From contig NZ_JAOQJP010000014.1 in assembly GCF_025567305.1 (NCBI RefSeq), positions 16,971 through 80,970 on the forward strand: a DNA stretch of 64,000 nt, in the 5' to 3' direction. The stretch comes from Lentihominibacter butyricus. GTDB taxonomy: Bacteria; Bacillota; Clostridia; Peptostreptococcales; Anaerovoracaceae. Positions within the stretch are counted from its first letter, which is position 1; each line of letters begins with the position of its first letter. This document shows positions 61,034 through 64,000 of this stretch, piece by piece. The position numbers and the translations under genes were made by a program. The notes under the pieces were generated by a model that worked only from the letters and a program-made list of their open reading frames with translations, ran no database searches and had not been told where the DNA came from.

Positions 61034-62881
61034 ACCCCGTCTTCCGTCGATAGTACTATGAAAATTCCGACGCATCGAGCAGCTTCATCTCCGAAAAGGT
61101 TGAAATCACTGGCATCTGACGGCGTTTACCTGCAGATGTACGAAACATTCTGGGACAGAGAGCGCAAGCAGGCAAGGACCAGATGTATAAGATCTTTTGG
61201 ATATGTAGATGAGCTCAGATCAGAAAGCATCCCCGATCCGGTCAGCTATTACAGGGAGCTGGTTTCTGAGGAAGAAAAGAAAAGGCTCGCTGAGCTGAAA
61301 GATTCCACACGCCCCAGAGTTTTTGATGAGATCACTGAAAAGAATGCAGGTTACTTCCTTCTTAAATCCCTCATTGACGAACTCGATGTAAAAGAGGTCA
61401 TCGATATCCTCTCCTCTGTCCAGCAGTATCAGTTCAGTGTCTATGATATGCTGACGCAGCTCATTTATGCCAGAGCCATAGAGCCATGCTCTAAATCAAA
61501 GACGGTGAGTACTGTATTCCCTCTTCTTTTCGATCATGCTCCTATCTCTGAAGATCAGCTCTACGATGGACTTTTCTTCATCGGAAGCTTTTATGAAAAG
61601 TATATAGAACTTTTCAACAGCCAGTATGAAAAGCTCTTCCCAAGGGAGATTGGTACCTGTTTCTTTGACTGCACAAATTACTACTTCGAGATTGATATAC
61701 CTAAAGATGATAAGCAGAAAGGGCCGTCAAAAGAAAACCGCCATTCACCCATCATCGGACAAGCTCTCCTGCTTGATAAAGATCTTGTCCCCCTTTCAAT
61801 GCGTATGTTCCCTGGAAACAGATCCGAAAAGCCATACCTCAGATCTGTAATTGAGGATATGAAAAATCGCTGTAATGCGACAGGCAGAACAGTACAGGTC
61901 GCGGATAAAGGGCTTAACTGTGCAAGAAACATCTATGCCGCAGTAAAGGAAGCCAACGACGGTTACATATTCTCAAAATCTGTACACGGCAGGAATCTGA
62001 GTAAAAAAGAAAAACTATGGGTCCTTCTTGAAGATGATTCTGCAAACAGATACACCAGGCACTATGATGAGAACGGAAAACTGAAGTACATGATCAAGTC
62101 CTGTACAGACACATTCAGATACAGTTTTAAAGAAACAGATCCAGACACCGGTGAAATACGTACGATCTCTTTTTCTGTGAAAGAGAAACGCATAGTATCA
62201 TTCAATCCTGCACTTGCAGAGAAACAGAAAGCGGAGATCATGAAGGAGATCCAGAAGGCTTCATCATATGTCACCTGCAAGGATATCACCAGAGAGGAGC
62301 TCGGTGACAGTGCAAAATATATCTCCGTTAAAAATACCGACAGCAATGGAAAAAAGATAAGAGCCGACATCAGCCTCAACACTGATAAAATCAATGAAGA
62401 TATGGCTTTTGCAGGGTACAATATGATAGTGACATCTGAAACAGATATGGATCCGGAAGATATCTACCGCACATATCACGGGCTTTGGAAAATAGAAGAG
62501 TCATTTCGTATCACAAAATCGTTTCTTGATGCGAGACCGGTATATGTTCAGAAAAGAGAAACGATCTACGGGCATTTCCTGATATGCTATCTGACTCTGT
62601 TCCTGCTGAGGATCCTGGAAATAAAGTGTTTCAGGAATGCCGTCAGCACGTATGATATCATCACTTTCATCCGGGATTTCACAGTTGCTAAGAAAGACAG
62701 CGGCACATTTATCAATCTGTCAAGAAACAGGATGGTGAACGAGAAAATGAAAAAGGCAACGGGACTTATGAATCTCGATGCCTTGTATCTATCCGAACGT
62801 GAAATAGAAAACCTGTTCAACTACACTCTGCCGATATAGCTCCAGAGTACTATGTTTAGAGCAAAACGACGGAAGTCAGGT
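61034..62881 (+). mobile_element. IS1634-type insertion sequence
   Basis: Bounded by imperfect inverted repeats: ACCCCGTCTTCCGTCG at 61034-61049 and CGACGGAAGTCAGGT at 62867-62881, which share CTTCCGTCG. The element is about 1.85 kb and holds one transposase. No target duplication could be found by eye. Confidence 0.7.
61058..62839 (+). CDS. IS1634-family transposase
   Basis: A 593-residue DDE transposase of the IS1634 group (a long IS4 relative). Catalytic residues are in CFFDCTNYYFEID (first Asp), RTVQVADKGLNCARN (second Asp) and YHGLWKIEESFRITKSFL (Glu). The frame is complete. There is no clear ribosome site before the ATG. Confidence 0.9.
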   Translation: MKIPTHRAASSPKRLKSLASDGVYLQMYETFWDRERKQARTRCIRSFGYVDELRSESIPDPVSYYRELVSEEEKKRLAELKDSTRPRVFDEITEKNAGYFLLKSLIDELDVKEVIDILSSVQQYQFSVYDMLTQLIYARAIEPCSKSKTVSTVFPLLFDHAPISEDQLYDGLFFIGSFYEKYIELFNSQYEKLFPREIGTCFFDCTNYYFEIDIPKDDKQKGPSKENRHSPIIGQALLLDKDLVPLSMRMFPGNRSEKPYLRSVIEDMKNRCNATGRTVQVADKGLNCARNIYAAVKEANDGYIFSKSVHGRNLSKKEKLWVLLEDDSANRYTRHYDENGKLKYMIKSCTDTFRYSFKETDPDTGEIRTISFSVKEKRIVSFNPALAEKQKAEIMKEIQKASSYVTCKDITREELGDSAKYISVKNTDSNGKKIRADISLNTDKINEDMAFAGYNMIVTSETDMDPEDIYRTYHGLWKIEESFRITKSFLDARPVYVQKRETIYGHFLICYLTLFLLRILEIKCFRNAVSTYDIITFIRDFTVAKKDSGTFINLSRNRMVNEKMKKATGLMNLDALYLSEREIENLFNYTLPI

Positions 62882-63312
62882 ACTATAGACAGGGAATAAT
62901 TTCAAACACATATGCAAAAAAGTGCATAAAGTGTATACAAAAATGCGTATTGTCGGATTTGTCGAAAAAAGGCACGAAAAAAGTATCCCTGCACTCCATC
63001 ACCGGAATGCATGACGATGCGCGGACAGTTGAGGATACGCAAGTGGCCGTGCTCATAAAGTAATGTATAAAAATTCACTTTTGAGTTTTCTCATGCATAT
63101 CTCTGTTCCATATAACAAGCCTTAACGCACCCGAAGATCTCTCAGCTCTTTTTCTGAAGAACCTTCTGTTTTTACGTCAGGAAAATTCAGAAAAATCAGA
63201 GCGCGGCATGCTGTTTTCGTGTATAATTTAGATATATTCTTCAGGATGGTACGCCAGATCATGATGCGGCGGATACCGGGAAAAATAAAAGGTCAGAAGG
63301 GGAGGTGAAGAT
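62882..63312. other. Intergenic stretch without a supported gene
   Basis: 430 bp of mixed composition between the IS1634 end and the zinc-ribbon gene. A TATAAT hexamer at 63222-63227 could be a -10 box for the gene at 63313, without a good -35. No other structure is seen. Confidence 0.4.
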
Positions 63313-63498
63313 ATGGCTAAAAAATGTTTCAGATGTGGTTCGGAAAAACTCGTTAAAGTAGTGCCGGCAAAAGCGCTTGTAATACCGGAGATAAAACAAG
63401 AGGTCGAGGACGGGACTGCTGTAGTCAGCTGCGGGTGTGCAGGATTTCTTTCATCGCATATGACCAGATGCAGAAACTGCGGTTTTCGAATGGGATGA
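63313..63498 (+). CDS. Small zinc-ribbon-like protein, unrecognised
   Basis: A 61-residue protein with cysteines paired at both ends: CFRCG at residues 5-9 and CRNCG near 53-57, plus CGC near 41-43. This is a probable zinc ribbon. A strong GGGGAGGTG precedes the ATG. No family is recognised. It may belong to the chromosome or to the island; neighbours give no function. Confidence 0.65.
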   Translation: MAKKCFRCGSEKLVKVVPAKALVIPEIKQEVEDGTAVVSCGCAGFLSSHMTRCRNCGFRMG

Positions 63499-63570
63499 TA
63501 TCATGGAGCAGCAGATGATGCAGCAGGAGTGATAGTCGAAGCGATTCAGGACCCGAAACAGGCAATCATG

Positions 63571-63706
63571 ACCACCCTTAAAAAGGGTGGTTTGCTCTAG
63601 GGCTATAAGCCCATGGATTGCTAGGCTAGCGTCTCAAGGCGCTAGCTTTCTCTTCGTTCAAGCTACATTGCCATTGCCTCTTTAGCTACCCCTCAAAGGG
63701 GTTCAA
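63571..63706 (-). mobile_element. Terminal hairpin region of an IS200/IS605-type element
   Basis: Several hairpins in a row: ACCACCCTT/AAGGGTGGT (63571-63591), GGGCTATAAGCCC (63600 on), GCTAGCG/CGCTAGC (63625-63646) and CCCCTCAAAGGGG (63689-63701). Imperfect end hairpins instead of inverted repeats are typical of this single-strand transposon family. They lie just downstream of the transposase remnant. Confidence 0.6.
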
Positions 63707-63904
63707 TTATTTTTTAAATGGATCTTCATATTCTTTGACACTCAGTTTATCAACTGCCATATCATGTTTTTCTTGCTCTCTAACATACTTACGCACTGTC
63801 GCTTCATTCAGCCCGACCGTGCTGACATAGTATCCTTCCGCCCAGAAATGTCGATTTCCAAACTTGTATTTTAAGTTTGCATGTCTTTCGAACATCATCA
63901 GCGC
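63707..63904 (-). pseudogene. IS200/IS605 family TnpA, 3' fragment cut by IS4 copy 2
   Basis: The last 63 codons from the Met at 63898, plus a few before it, of a Y1 transposase. They match IS200 TnpA in FERHANLKYKFGNRHFW and include the catalytic Tyr in KYVREQ (Y-x3-Q). The first roughly 90 residues, including the HUH motif, are missing because an IS4 copy begins at 63905. The fragment should be inactive. Confidence 0.85.
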
Positions 63905-64000
63905 GCCAATGTCATTAAGTTAAGCGACATTGGACCGGGCGTTTCTTAAAACAACAAGACAGAGTATATCTCAAAAAGGTATGCTCTGTTGTTTTTTTTT
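63905..64000 (+). mobile_element. IS4-family insertion sequence (copy 2, cut by window end)
   Basis: The sequence from 63905 is identical to the 89-bp terminal repeat of copy 1 and continues into the T run. Because both ends of the element carry the same repeat, orientation cannot be told from this piece. It inserts into the IS200 remnant. Confidence 0.93.

Noticed and set aside
1..64000. tRNA and rRNA genes
   Set aside because: No cloverleaf with a T-loop consensus or rRNA-like block was noticed by eye; an automated scan would be needed to exclude them fully.

Overview
The window looks like the chromosome of an anaerobic, amino-acid-fermenting Clostridia member (Bacillota). Pointers are class I lysyl-tRNA synthetase, a CIRCE-controlled groES-groEL operon, Rex, a small 2[4Fe-4S] ferredoxin, split coaC/coaB genes, an FMN-riboswitch-controlled RibU, a 2,4-diaminopentanoate dehydrogenase (ornithine fermentation) and strong Shine-Dalgarno sequences on nearly every gene. 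An Anaerovoracaceae/Peptostreptococcales-type organism would fit, but this is inference.

Positions 1-49,505 are ordinary chromosome. Going left to right: lysK (cut by the window edge), greA, a HAD phosphatase, and a four-gene minus-strand operon (FAD dehydrogenase, C_GCAxxG_C_C protein, AMP-forming acyl-CoA ligase, PLP racemase). Next come an NhaC antiporter behind a long terminator-bearing leader, and a sigma-54 module (activator gene, three 18-bp palindromes, a consensus -24/-12 promoter, then amidohydrolase and amino-acid permease). Then follow uvrC, dacA-type, serC, ord, serA, a brkB-rdgB-mntP run, two oxidoreductase-like genes, groESL, an OGG1-type glycosylase, ferredoxin, rex, acpP and an ABC-F gene. 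The t6A set follows (tsaE-tsaB-rimI-small Cys-rich ORF-tsaD), then ribU, a PHP-domain gene preceded by a strikingly regular array of inverted motifs, mgsA, coaB-coaC-thrC, an MFS/GPH transporter, and a TetR/MMPL/heptad-repeat export cluster.

Positions 49,556-64,000 are a mosaic accessory island. It is bounded by two copies of one IS4-family element: one complete with 89-bp perfect terminal inverted repeats, one cut by the window end. Between them lie an antiporter gene truncated by the IS, a glycyl radical enzyme with no activase beside it, a divergent LuxR regulator whose HTH is separated by a -1 frame change at an A AAA AAG heptamer, and a GC-rich block. That block carries a WG-repeat protein fused to the 5' end of a conjugative VirB4 gene. 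After it come other ICE remnants (PrgI, DUF5688, TrbL/VirB6-like), a RelE/Phd toxin-antitoxin pair, an IS1634-type element, a small zinc-ribbon gene and the tail of an IS200 transposase.

The most unusual things seen are: (1) four RCCAA-N24-TTGGT dyads repeated every 73/74/73 bp upstream of the PHP gene; (2) the LuxR slippery heptamer; (3) the complete sigma-54 circuit; (4) the VirB4-WG chimera; and (5) the uncharacterised leader of nhaC. No database search was possible; family names rest on motifs and remembered family features.
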